From assembly GCA_013365365.1 (NCBI GenBank), contig JABVXU010000146.1, positions 1 through 64,000 of the forward strand: a DNA stretch of 64,000 nucleotides, read 5' to 3'. Position 1 is the first letter of the stretch. Each line of letters starts with the position of its first letter. Below, piece after piece: positions 10,340-25,300 of this stretch. The notes under the pieces are model-generated. The model saw nothing but the letters and a program-made list of their open reading frames with translations. It made no database searches and was not told the DNA's origin. The translations under genes and the position numbers were made by a program. Source of the DNA: Cruorifilaria tuberocauda (taxonomy: Eukaryota; Nematoda; Chromadorea; Rhabditida; Onchocercidae).

Positions 10340-13300
10340 AATACAGGATATTTCTCTCCATTAAGAGATTTTTCTCGGGTTTATTTCTCATCGTCTCAAC
10401 AGTATTAAATCGATACGTGAATATTAGCATCAATTTAGACGTAAGAATCGATAGATCCATCAGTTAACCGTAATGTCTATTGTACCTCTTACTCTTACGT
10501 AACTTTCACATAACCTGTTAGAATTACTGTAAGAATTTAGAATCAACGTAAGACATTCTGCAAAGTTTCACTGACCTTTTGATAATGGACATCCATGAGG
10601 ACAGCAAAATACGTCAAATGATTGCAGTGACAAACGGTATGGGTTGTATTATGTAAATTGACCATACAACCATACGATGACCACTGTAAACGTGAACGAT
10701 TCCACCAAACGCAGTATGGCGTGGAAAGATTTACTCGATCCTGATATGTATAGAAATTTAAGTATAAGTATTCTTTCCTATAATTATTTTAATCATGACT
10801 ATATGTTAATTTTCTTTACTCCACAGTAAAGTTACTCCATCTAGTTATTTAATGATCAATAATTACTAATTTTCTTCAGTTATTATAGAAATCACTTGGA
10901 GTTCTTTAATGATAATTTATTATCAGTTTTCTTTACTCCTTACATATTTATTACTGTCAATTACTGCTATTTTTACTTTTAAGTATTAATTGTGATTGGA
11001 AGTTAATCTAATCTCTAAATCTATTTCCATAATACCTATTATAGCTGTTTTTCCAGATATTTAGGTAAGTAATTATGTATAAAAAATATCTGATCTGAAA
11101 TTTCAATATAATTAAGTTCACTATACCTCCGTTGAAAATGTAATAATGACTGGTTTATGAAGTTGATCAATGGTTTCAATTTTGTTATTACTATTTATTA
11201 TTGATAGTGAAACGATTTTTGATGCAATTTGTCGTGGTACCATGGCACCATCTGCACCTTTACGTGGTTCAGGTTGCAAATATTTACCAATCGATGAGTA
11301 TGCTACATAAAGAACTTTGGCTTCATCTGAAATTTCTTTTGCAACTATCATAAAATTATTTGAGAAGATCTGAAATACCTTTGAATTGATGGTCGAATTT
11401 TAAATCTATTTTAATCCTTTCAATTAATAGAAAATTGTATGAATGAATGAATACTTATTGCAATTATCATGTCTGATTAAAAGTTAGAATAAGAAGTGTG
11501 AAAAGTAATTGTTAGCAAACCAATGGCATTGTTGCGTAGAGTTAATGCTTCTTGCGGGACATTAACCGTATCGTCGGTGGTTCGATACAAGCTGGTGCTT
11601 GGAAAAGTAACGTAATCATGCACTCGAACGGCTGATATTTCAAGTTCAACGTCTGAAAGTTGCAATTCCTGAAGGTTTCATTCATATTTCACTTCTTGAA
11701 ATCATAATCATCATTCCTAATCGTGTAAAAATGACAGTACAACATGAATAGTTCAATATAAATGTAACTGTAATTATGAGAGTACGATGGTTATAAACAG
11801 ATTTAAAATTATTTCAATCATAACATGATAAAATTTCAAATTCATTGAATGATAAATAAATAAATTTTTGAAAGTGATTACTTCCCTAGAATTTTATCAG
11901 TTAAACATTTCAAGTTGGTCAATTAATCTCTCCGAAAGTATCGGAGATACATTATCTTCAAATACATTATCACTTCGCTAACAATTTTACCCCTGATTAA
12001 ATATAAATTAACAATTATTTTGTTTAAATTTTAAGATGGAAAAAAATCCTGAAATGTTAAAATTAAGTGTTTGTAAAGGTTTTATTATACCAGTATTGGG
12101 TTTCATGATAATCTGTGGTGTATCAGGAGTGATAAAAGCACTGATTGTCATAGATACTTGATCAACAACACTCATCAATTGATCAGCTATCATACGCCGT
12201 TTTACACCTTTCAAATCATTCCATGCTAATGTTTGAGATTCTTTTGCCATATTATTAACACTTTCCACAACTAACTGCAAGTTAATATTTAATTAATAAC
12301 TTTTATATAAGATACCAAGAAATAAAAAAAAATTTTTTCAAGAACTAATTAATCAATTGCTATATACTTAACTATTAATAACAGAAATTTAATTAGTCAA
12401 AATTAATTAGAGAATTGGATAAAAAGTGATACTTCAACAAATTTATCAGCATCGTTATCATATACTGTGGCAGGAATTAACAATTTTATGGCATGTGAAA
12501 GAGTGATTAGATCACCGCCAATCAGTGATTCACGTCGTGTTCGTTGTTGAATTTCCTGCAGAAATTCCAATCGATCTAATGGACTTTCAACTTCTTCTGC
12601 ATCCACAAGTAACCTTAAATTACAAATCGAGTAAATAATTCTTAAATGAGGATATCTGAATACAAAGGCATACAAAAATTTACAATTAATCTCGAGAATC
12701 AATCTTCAGTATAGATAAGATATTTCATACCCTTTACTCCACGTGCTAATACAACGTGACAAATCTGGTCCATCTGACCCCCAGTGTCCATCCGATCCAC
12801 AAATCCATTCTGCGTAACCTGTTGATCCAATTGGACATGACATACGAGCTAACATACCAAATTCTGTTTTCGGCCAATCTATGTCACGTTCCGTTATCAT
12901 ATCACATAACAACTGCTTACCATCATTGTTTGATGACTTCATCGTCCTTCAAATTTAAAAAATTAAAGTTTATTTAAGATTAAATTACAAACTGTTTGAG
13001 CGTACTATCAAATTTCCTTTAAAATTGAGACTTCAATTAAGCGTTACTTACGTAAACTCGAGTCCCACTGATGATTTGATTAAATCAGTTGTCATAAGTG
13101 TCTGATTAGTAGTTGTTATTGTATTGAATTTTGCGGTCGTTAATGGAGTTACTGTTGTTCTTACTGCAAAAATTTTCACGTATTTCTCTTTCACAGATAA
13201 TTTAAAAGTGACTTTCTTTAGTTGAATAAAAACTTTATGATATAAATAAAAATTGTTTAAATGCAAACTACGTTAACCGATAAGAATGTGCAAAACAAAA

Positions 13301-16300
13301 GAATGAACGGAGACAAACATGAAGCTAAAAGTGCATGTAAAAAATATGGCATGGCTTTTCTTTTCAAAACTAATCTGTTTTTCAAAGTTAAATTTAAACT
13401 TTCGATTTTTCATTTCATAAATGTATAAGTATAGGTATGGTTTAGAATTTTGTTTAACTTGAAAGAATCTCTTTGATAAATTAAAATTTAACTTTGGAAA
13501 GAGACAAGTTTGCAAAAAAAAATTATAACATTTATTGTAAGTACGTGAAATATGCTCTTTTCATGCCTACTTTTTTAATCATTTTGCTAATTAATTTTCA
13601 TGTTTGTTTTTTTTTTCAAATATTAAATATAAACAGCTAAATTGTCTTATTTGAAAAAAATTGAAAATTTCAAAATTTCAAATGCTTTTAAATACAATAT
13701 ACAGTTACCAATATTTGGTTTTTTCAGACATTGGAATTCCACATCAAGATATTTTTCCGTATCCGGACATGGATCACCAAGTTCTCCGTTGTTTACCGGA
13801 ATGCTACACCGCGTGTAACCATTACATCTGCACAAGAAAAAAAGGAAGCAAGCAAAATGAAAATGAATGTGTAAAAAATAAAGAAAAAGTAAACAAACAC
13901 AAACGAACAATAACAACAAAAGAAAAAACAATAATAACAAAGAGAAATGAATTGGTGATAGAGTTCCACGCAAATTAGGGCCTATTTATCAATGCGAAAA
14001 AGTATAAATATACGAAGGTGATTAAGGTGGATGATAATTGATTATTTATATGTTCGAAAAGTAATTTGATAATAAGTTGATTTCTACTTTCTTCTTATTT
14101 CTAAAAATGTTTTTGAAATATTTCACTGACAATGATACGCTATTAAAGTATGTGATAATTGTTACTGATAATGCAAGAGCAGTAGCAATGATATCATTTG
14201 ATTCCCAAGAAAAATTGGAGAAAGAATTAATTTCGATTCCTTCCCGCTACCCGCAGGAAGAAATTTGCAGAAAAATATTTTATTGATATTCCCAGATATG
14301 TTTGAAAACTTTCAATGATTATCATAACAATATTTTTCCGTAGTAAATTAAATAAGCTTTATGAATTGATTTTTCATGATCATTTGATTGAGGCTAATTG
14401 AAGCTAATTAGTAATCAAAATTCAGGCAAGCATTCCAGTGAATAAAAAAAAAGGAAAATACAACGAAATCCAAAGATGGATGATCAGTCGATCACGGAAA
14501 ACAATTTTAAGGACAACAGATAGCATATCAGTCGATACACAGTGCATAATGTAATTTGCATAAAAATTTAATTACAATTGTCGAATTTTATTTTGATACC
14601 TTCAATGCATGAATAAACAATTTCCAGGTATTTTGGTTCCCCAGGACATGAATCCAGACCGAACCGATTCGTTTCCACGTCAAACAAACATTGCTGCTTA
14701 TCATCGCAACTAAACTTGGCAAAATTTCTTTGTTTTAAAAAAGAATTTTAAATCAATTGAAAACCATTTCCTGTAGATTTTTTTCAAATCAATTTCCAAT
14801 AAAAAAAGTCTGTTTAAAGTTATTTAAAATTTAAATTATGCATATAATAAGTTAGAATTGCAAAATGATTTTAAGTTTGATTTTGGTTTTAATTGTATTA
14901 AGATAGTATTACTAATTTTTGGTTTATTTAGTGTTCAACTTCTTTTATTTCAAAATTTAAATTCTGCAATTCGGTATTTCTCTTCTAGAATTTTCCTTCT
15001 CTTAATTTCTGAATTCATCAAAAATGATCATGAAAGTTATCATACTGAGATTTTCCTTTTTGAAAAATAATTTTACTTAATAACCTATAAATTTGCCGAA
15101 AATATTACAAATATCTCTATAATTGTAAATGAAGAAATAAATTTGAAGCATTCTTTCAAGCAATTTCAGTTTTATTATTGAAAGATTTTCCATTTCAATT
15201 CAGTATTCTATTATATAATTTCAAATTTTATAACTTATTAACATGAAAAGAATCAGAGAAATTTCAATTCTTTTTTAATGTCAATGAATTCATCATTCCT
15301 TTCAAGTTTGTATTTCAAATTTTAGATAAATATTAGTTAGAAAAGTAAATAAGCTTTCAGCTTATTTATTTATTCTGTCTGTTCGAAGAAGCATTTTACT
15401 AGCCAAATATGTTATTTCATTTAACTTAGAAATGTTAATGATTACATTTGGGAATTGAACATTGAGAGACAGAGAGAGAGAGAGAGGGAGGGAGAGAAAG
15501 AGAGAGAAATAGAGAGAGAGAGAGAGAGAGAGATTTGACAATAAAATGTTCCACCAAAAATATTCACAAAGAGAAATATGAATAACTAAATTGAAAAAAG
15601 ACTGAATTCAATCATTCTAAATTCCTGAAATACTTTAAACTACTCAACTTAATGCTTACCAATCATTTAAAATTTCTTGAAATTAATTAAGAAATCAGCA
15701 ATACTGAGAATAGCTATGGAAAGTTGCGAATAAAATGTTAATTAATTATATAACGCCCGCTTTTATCTATTCAATTTGTTAAATTTAAAGAATTAAATTT
15801 GAAAAACTATCAAGAAAAAATCTAAGTTACCGAAAGAGCTCTATTCAATAATTACCAATTGATAAAATGATTAATCACTATTAATCATAACAATCAATCG
15901 TGTTCTTAATAGGAACTATTTGAATAATTCAGTAAATACTTTTCATTATCATATCATATCATAAAGTAAACATTTTCAATTTCTTATTTCAAATTCTAAA
16001 TTTATTCGTTTCATTTCTTTTTTTGTTTTTCCCTTCCTTTTAACATTTTCAATTGAAAGAAAGAAAATGATAGAAAGGGAAAAAAGACACCTCAAATTAT
16101 TTTCATCTCAATTCATCTATCATTATCACCAAAGAAAAAAAACCTGAGAAAGAGGAAAATATCTATTGGATAGAAAAAACCTCAAAAATTGTCCTTCAAC
16201 AGGTATTTTTCCTCTTTCCTTTCTCTCTCTCTTTTTTTGTCGCCTAAATTCTTCACTGTTAGACCATTCGGCGTCACAATTATTCCAATGAAATTCATCC

Positions 16301-19300
16301 ATTAATTCCGTTTGAAATCATTTCACATTGTTTAAAAATGTTTTAAGGAAAAATAAAATTTAAAAATACAACTCTCTTTTTCCATTCTCTCGCTTTTTTG
16401 ATTGGAAAAAAAAATTCTTTTTTAATTATTTCATTATATTTCATATAAATAGAATTAATTATACTATATTGCTATTATATTCTTTATCTTATCATTTCAA
16501 CCTAATTTTAATTAAAAAACAATTTTCATTAAATTATTATTTAAATCTCGTTTCCTTTTTGAGTTTTTAAATATTAAAGAATTGATTAAATATATGATTG
16601 ATTTATTAGTCTTAGTAATACACTGTATTTTGATTAAATTAAAAAACAAAAATGCATATGGAATTCATCAAAAAAAAATTACAGACTTCCACAGAACTAT
16701 GAATAATGATAATATCATGAAATTTATATTTATCACTTTATCTTCCTCAAAATATCCTCCACCCATTGTATATAAATTTACAATCTTCATATGTGTGTGT
16801 ATGATGTGATCTGTTAATTAATTTATCTAATATTAAATTTCATTACTTTAATCTGATAAATTTTCATTCGGATAATTATTCAGAATTTCGATGAAATAAT
16901 AATTTTGAAATGAATAAATTTTGAACTGATTAAACTTTTTGCTTAAATTATTCTAACGTTTTTTTGAAAAATATTTTAAATTTACAAGTAGAATGATAGA
17001 AATTTATTGCTAAAAAAAGTTTAGAAATGAAATAAAATTTATTTAAAAAAATAATTTCAAATTATTACTATTATTAATTATAAAATTTTGTGTAACATTT
17101 AAATGGATTTAGCATGTGTTCAATCATTACTCCATCCTTTAAAAGGATAATTAAGAGATATTTAATTTAGAAGAAAAAGAAAGGAAAATATTCAATTCTG
17201 AGAGAATTTTAAAAATTCTCAAATCCGTCTAAAGGTGAGGTGATGTCTTTTATCATAGAATATCTTCTGGTCTGTCTGTTATCATAAATGATATCAAAAC
17301 TTGTCGTTGACAAGTAATACCAATGTATAATTTTAAAATAGTAATTATAAGAAGCTGTTCATCAATAGATAAAATTCAAATTATTGATCGATCAGATAGA
17401 TGAGAGTGTGTTAGTGAACGGAAAGATAGGTAAAATGATCTCAGATATGATTCAATGTTTACCGATTGAAAATGAACTTTCCCTCAGTTACAATGATGAA
17501 TATATGAAGTTGAGGCGCTATTGAATGAATGAATTTCTGCGCCTGCAAATGGATGAAGTAGTAATCATGGATAAATGTTAATTATCTATTTCACTTTGTA
17601 ATATGAGATGATAATTCCCTTTCTTCCTTTTCCTTTATTATATTCAGGTATTCATACTGTCACATTCCTTTTTTACTATTCCATTGAGTGAAACTGTAAT
17701 TTAAGGAATTACTGAAACGGAAATGGTAGTGGTATTACTTTACATTCAATAATATACTGACTTCTAATTCATTGATAATAAATTTTTGTACTTTTTTATA
17801 TTGATAAAATACGATCATTTTTATTGTTAACAGTGTTTAATTGTAAATAAAGATTAAATGCATACTTTAAAGGAAAGGTAAAGTAAAGAATAAATAAAAC
17901 AGTAAGCGATAATTGTCTATAAAATACTTACACGGCAAATGTTTTAATTATAATTGAAAGTTCGAAAAGGATAAAAACAATAGGAAGAAAAACAAAATTC
18001 GAAAATTTTTGCAAATCGATTAGAACTGTAAAATTTTTTTAAGAAATATAAGAAAGCAAGAGAGAAAGAGAGAGAGAGAGAGAAAGAGAAAGTTATTTGC
18101 TAAAATGATTTTGTTATCCACTTTTCTTTCTAATATAATCATGATAAATGTTAACTATCTAATTATCAAACTGGTTATATCATCCATTTCAGATAATACT
18201 CCTAATAATGATGAAGAAAAAAGAGAAAGGTTAGATTGAAAATGAAAAACTGGTTTAATTTCATGCATCACTGCTTCTTATCATAAAAAGTAGCCTTGGG
18301 GGCTTTTTAATCCTTCATGTTACTGTGATTATTACTGTCTGTACTATTTGTATGAATTCATTCATTCTATTCAAAGATTATAAGAGGTACACACCTGTCA
18401 TTTCACTGCTATAAGTACTTTTAGTGGCTAATCCTTATAAACATAGCATTAAGCTTGGATAGCTTACTATCCAAATTATATAAGGTCACATAACAGAGAT
18501 GGAACGGTGGAAGAGCGACAATTATCAAATTTAAAATAAGTATTGAAATAGTAATTACTAATCAATTCATCTAAATCATTTGTTAAATTATTATTTCTTG
18601 CTCAAAAATTCAAATTTTAGTAGCGCCAAAATATGATAAGACAAATTTCAAAAGATTTAAATTTGAAAATTATATTATTTCTGCTAGGTAAAAGTGGAAT
18701 AATAGTCGGAAGAGAATGTAAAATCAACATTCTGATATTCTAGCACTTAACATTGATGATATCATATCTTCGTGATAACTCTTTCATTTTTCTCATAATT
18801 TATTATTTTTTAAAGGAATTTCCCGGAAATTTCCTTTCCTTCCTTACAATATTAAATAAAAATTTTGCAATTTTTTCATTTTGACAAGAATTTTAAGGAA
18901 TTTTACTTTAGAATACTCAAATTTGTTACTGTTTTTGTGATTAAAAAAAGAAAATTTTCTGGATTAGTCTGAAATTTTCTCAAAATGGACTAAAATGAAG
19001 AGAACTGAAGATATCTTGAGTGGCTAAAAGTGGCTAAACTAAATATCAAATCGAATCATTTAATCATTATCAATCGATCAAAACATATTCTCATATTTCA
19101 CTGAAATAATCGGAATTTACGACTGACTTATGACATAATTTTGAAATATTTTTTAACAAATTTTTCAAAAACTTAAAAAGGATAAATTCAAGAAAGCATT
19201 ATTTATTACTGTAAAAAAAATATTTTAAATGATTCTCGAAGTAGAAATTCTAACAATTTTATGATATTTTTATTTTTCTACTCAAAATTTCTTTTATAAA

Positions 19301-22300
19301 AAATCATTTCAAACATACAGTAATATGAAAACTTTTCCCAAGATTGATATTTATGTTTGCTTTCACATACAGTAAGCAATAACAGCTATTGATCTTAATC
19401 TTAACAAAATGGATCAAATTACGATAAAGTAAAGATCATAACGATAATAACTACTTAACTTCAACTTTCTTTAAATATTTCTCCATCAAACATTATCGTT
19501 CATTAATAATAAGAATAACAGTATGAATTAAACGGACAAATAATTACAACCAAATATAATGGATAAATAAATTTTCGAATTTTAAAATTAAAGGATACAT
19601 TATTGATGAATTTCACTAATTTCTAAAATCAAAATTATCAATTAGAATTAATCAATTCATTCATATTTATTCCATCGTTATTATACTTTGCTCATTTATA
19701 TCAGAAAGAAAAGATTATAATATTTTCAGTTAGATAATTCAATTTAGCATAAGCATTAATAAATCTAAAAGTTTAAAATTCAATCATTAATCCTATTCCT
19801 TTCACATGGAGATGAAGAATTCTTTCCATAATTTGTTGAAAATTCAACAAAATTACTTTTTTCAGCTCAAAATAATTAAAACGACAAAAAGAAAAAGAAA
19901 GCCAATTGAATAATATCATTTAAAGGAAAGAAGTTTGCATGAACGTAAACTGATATGTTTACTTTGTTTTCTTGATATATGTAATATCATACTTTGATTT
20001 TTATCACGTAGAAGAAATACATATCAATCAATTCATGAGGATCTAATTATTCAAAAAATTAATTAATCTGAAGAAAAAAGATAAACCATTTGAAAGTATT
20101 TAGTTAGAATATTTCGCAAATATTTATTTCATATTAAAGTATAGAATTATAAAGTAAAAAAACTTTTAACGCTGAAAATTTTATTGCTATTAAATTCAAA
20201 AATTATGAAATTCTTTAGAAACAAAATTATTAAAAAGAATTAAAATTTGGTGTGAAAAAAAGGAAAAATAGTTCTATTCAATGCAATTAAATTATTTTCA
20301 ATGTGTTATTTTAAAATATTCCTTAGATTATTAAATCTTAAAATATTGAGAGAAAAAGACCGGAAACAGCATTAAGTGAAAAAGAGAGAGAGAGAGAGAA
20401 AGAGGAAGATTGAAAGAGTGAAATTTTATGGATAACTATTATCGGTAAAATATACGAATCATAAAAAAGAATACGACGAAAGAAATGGAAAGAAAGTAAT
20501 TCAGGAAGTAAGTACCATCAATCTTTTAAGCTTTATAAAAAAAATTATGAATTTATAAATTGAAGTAATAAATATGGTCAGTTAAATAAACCAATTTCAA
20601 TTTCAATTGATTGATTTATTAAGTAAAATGATATTGAATGCAATAAAATTGATAATAAACACTACTAACCTCAGTTAATTTCTTTACAAATATGCAATTT
20701 TATTCAAAAATTTTTCCTTTTTCTGAATATTACTTAATAAATCATTACTATGAATTGGTTATTTAAAGACAACGACAATTGCGCATTTCTATTTCTTTGT
20801 TTTTATTTAAATTACTTTCTGTTTTTTTTCAAAGAGCGAAGAAAAGAATTAGCTGTGAATAAGCGCTAAAGAAGTTGCAGAGAACTATCTAAAGTAGAAT
20901 TTCAAGAAAGAAATCGGAATTTATATATCTGAAAAAAGATCAAAATTATTTTTAGAAATACGAATACTCATAAAAAAGCAAAGTTATAAAGACAATTCAG
21001 AAATTTCAATTGAAAAAGAAAAATTCAAAGATTGGTTATCAAGAAAGAAAACAAGCTAACCTTAATTTCATTATTGCTAATGTTCTATCATTTTGACATG
21101 TTGTACTGAGGTCAGTTCGATGACTTGGATTACAAAGGCCCAACGTGAAACGTCCGTAATTTGCTAGACGTATAGCGATATATCTTCCGATTGGACATTC
21201 CAAATTTGCCTCTTCACCCTCACAAAATATTTTCTGAACTGTTATATCTGCAAAAAAAAATAAAGTAATCAAATGAAAAGACTAAAATAAAAATTACAAA
21301 ATTTAACTATTAATTATTGAAGATTGTACAGTAAATCAGACTGTAACTTTAAGTCAGGTCTCTCCGATTATTCTTCGATAAATAATAAATAATTAATAGA
21401 ATCTCATCATATATTGATATTTTGATATAAATATTTACGTTTCATTTTTAAAAGTTCAAAAATAAATCATGCAGAAATTTGAAATTAAAATTATCCAATG
21501 TTATCTGACAAGTTAACAATTTCTTACACAAAATATAAATCAATCTAAAATATCTTTAAAACTGAATTAATTAGTTTATTTCAAATATATTTACATTGAA
21601 ATATCGATTGATTGATTGATTGAATTTTCATACTGCGATCAGGAGATATAACTATTAATCCTTTTGATCATATTGAAAATAATGAAACTATGATAATTTA
21701 TTCTGTAAATTTTTAAATATCATATATACTTTCCAAAGCAACTATTATTTATTTTGGGCTTGCTAACTAATTAGCTAATACATCGTCGATCTATCAATTA
21801 ACTTAATCGAATTCGGAAGATTTCTTTCGTCTTTCTCAAAGGACACATAATTGGAGTACATGTGTGTTACTCGCTATTCAATCCTATCAATCCACTTATC
21901 CAAAAAGAGTAAATGAAGAAAGTAACCTAATCCTGGACTACCCAAGTGGTCAAATGAATGATCAATCTATGATGACCTCAACTTCACCTTCTTCATATTT
22001 ACCAATTTACTTTTCCTTATCGATATTTCACTCATATTTATTATCCATAAATACTTTAGTCGAACTCTCTGTCTTTCTCTCTCTCTCTCTTCCTCTCCGT
22101 TAGATACTATCGAATAGAATTAATACTTAGCTAAGATTAAAAGATAGTAAAGTTGATAATATGGAATCTTATTCGATCCAATTGCTTACATCAATCATTC
22201 TGATGCAAACAATTTCAATACAATAATTTCTGATTTCAAATTTAATTTATTTTTTATGATGAAATAGAACGAAAAATAGTTTTCGAGATGAAAGATAAAT

Positions 22301-25300
22301 TTTTCACTTGAAAATTAATTTTCAAAAAAAAAAATTATATTACTTAATTTATTACTAAAATGAGCTTTTTTATCTTTTATCAATGGAAATATTCTATTCA
22401 TTATTGATAATTTTGAAACTACAAAATTTAAATTTAATCGATAAAATTTCATTTCTTCACCATACATATATACCAGAAAATCCCCCGTTTTCTTCTCCTT
22501 CACTCTATTTTCCTCATACAAAAATGTAATGTTACAGAAAAAAATTTTCTATTTACCCAATGATTACATTCTATGACAAATAATAGAATATCATCTCGCA
22601 AATCTCAGTCATTCCCCCGTCCCCCGAGTGCTTCCATAACGTTCAATTATATAATCTTTGCTATGTTATTTTAGCATTTTTGAAAGTAAATAAAAAAGCC
22701 GAATGCTACCGACTAATGTATACCGTATGCCATCCAACATCAAACAGTTCTTTTTTTTGATTTAAACAAACAAAAAGTTCCTATCTAATTTTTTGGATTT
22801 TACAGAAATATTGTAAAATTAAGCAAATATATGATTAGATCTTAGTCAAAAATCAATCAAACAATATGATGTTATTACTATCATTGTATCCTCAAAGTTT
22901 AAATAAATTAAAGCTTTTACTACAATTTACTTTAACTTTTTTCCACAGAAATTGCAAACTTTCATTTATCTTCTATCATGCAGTATTAATCATATTTTCC
23001 CTCTCCTCTATTTCTCTCTCTCTCTCTCTCCATTATCGATAAAATTTTCCATCTTTCCTTATCCATTTGTTCATTCTTTTTAAAAAATAAAATTTCACAA
23101 CTAATGCTATCCTTTTCTCTCTTTCCATTAATTTATAATAAAATTGAAAAGAATTAATTGGTTTTTCCTATTTCAATTTTTCGTCCACTGACCACTTTGA
23201 CCAATAAAAAAAATTTTTTTTTCTAAGCTAATCAAATGGAAAAAAACGACATGAAGAATTGGAAAAAGCTAAAAATAAATGGGAGAAATTTTCCTTAAAA
23301 TTTATTTATATTCATTTTTAAATCGATAAAATGATAAATTATCCAAGTGAACAGATAACGTAATTGACAATTTAAGTTTATATTTAGCAATGAACAAAAA
23401 AGATAATTATTTTTTTCCATGTCCTAAAATATATGCTAACTGAAAAACGATCAAAATTCCATCTTGAAACCTAAAATATGAAATGGAAAGGATAATCGAC
23501 TATGCTATATGAGAAAATGAAAAAATTTGATATTGAAATTTAGTCGTAAAAAACAAAACAAACAGATTTTTAACCATGGAAAGTAATAATACATTAATGT
23601 AGTAAATAATTTCTTTCGTTTGTTTTTTTTTAATTTCATAAATTTAAAATAAAAAAATTACTTAGTATTTTTTATTTCATACTAATTTAAACAGTTAAAA
23701 TTTTATTTCCTTACTTATTAACCTAAGTCTTTTGTATTTTCGCTATTTGTTTACATTGTTTGAAAAAAAAAGGTTTTATTTTACTTTTTTTACGGTTATT
23801 TCACGTGAAGTACTATCAACAATAACAACAACAACAACAAACCGATAATGAAAACAAACGAATCAATCCATCACGCTTACTTAATCTGATCAGCAAATAC
23901 TAAGATCCCGTTCCATCTAATCAGATTTCTTTATCACAAAAAATATCACCAGTATCATTTTCATGTTACCGCTTTATCAATCTTTTCTTCTACCTCTTGA
24001 CCTTTCGAAATGGTACCACAACTGTTAACACTAATTGATCATTTAGAACTCTTAGAATATTTTGAAATATCGGAATGATAAATCACTTCACTTCTTATCT
24101 TTTTATCAAAATTTGTGGTGATAGTTCACTGTAAATATAAATATTTAACATTTTTTGTCACAGCAGAGACATAAATCTTATTTAAAATAAGAAAAAAAGA
24201 AATTAAAATTCATCAAATCCAATATATTGTGTTTCAACTGTTTAATTCAATATCGAAATGATAAATTTGCTTCAAATAAGAAAAAAAGAAATCAAATTCA
24301 ATATATTCTGTTTTTACTGATTTAAATTAAAATCGAAATGAAAATCTGAAAATTCTTAGAAAACAAAAAAAGTGATCATTTAACGGAAATTCAGTAGAAA
24401 TTAAAATCAATAGAATTCATTTATTTAACAGAATTCAATATCTAAGTCTTTCTAAATTGTAAGTTTCATTTTAACAAATTTCAATTAACACCAATTCTTA
24501 CATTTTCAGCTTCTTCCTAATTATGTCATTTCTATTTTCTACTCTTTTCTTTAAAAAATAAAATTATTCTAGAAAACGAAAAAAAGGCTTAAATTTAATT
24601 TCAATTTTACAATTCTTTTATAATTTTGGCTAGGAAAAAAACCAATGATAGTTTAGTGATTGCAAATGATAGTCTTAATTAATTTTTCAGGTCATCAAAT
24701 AGCGGTTAAAATAATAGTAGGGTGAAAAAAGTGTTTACGGATAATGGATGCGTAAAGGTAAGTATAAAGCAGAGATGATTGCAACATATCTTCCCGGTCA
24801 TCGCAAATATCAAAAGACAGCTAAGGTTCTATGGCAGATACCTGAAGGTGCTATCGTTCAGTGGTACCCTATGATTAACTACCAATAATTCTCTTTTGCA
24901 AAAAAGCGCAGAATGAAGCTTCATTCCTCTTTTTTCCTACCGCCGATCCCTGACCCAAGGTAAATCTGTAATTACGCAATGATTAATGATTGATGTGATC
25001 ATTCCGATATCACATCAACAACAGGTTGAGGATGATCCGAGATCCATATGAATGAATTTTTTCGTCTACTGATAAGTATCTATCATTATCTACTCTTTTT
25101 TCTCCTCTCTTTCTATTATTTATTATTGATTCTTGAAATTTAATTTAAATTCTTGCCATTTATTAATTATTAATTTACCAGAAAACATTTTCATAGTTTA
25201 TAATTAATCTAATTAAAATGTTAAGATTAATTATTTTTTTGGTACAAAATTCACTCTTAAATTTCAATGAACTTTTAAAATTGCAAACATAAATTTTTAT

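Noticed and set aside
11345..11369. 5' extension of the GAIN exon to an upstream acceptor
   Set aside because: The phase does not match the preceding exon, whereas the inner acceptor at 11345 restores frame and a valine codon.
11653..11668. 5' extension of the exon 11521-11652
   Set aside because: Joining it to the preceding exon gives a stop. The inner acceptor gives NT-DVELEIS without a break.
13661..13978. 105-codon plus-strand frame
   Set aside because: Antisense shadow of lectin exon 13709-13827 and its flanking intron.
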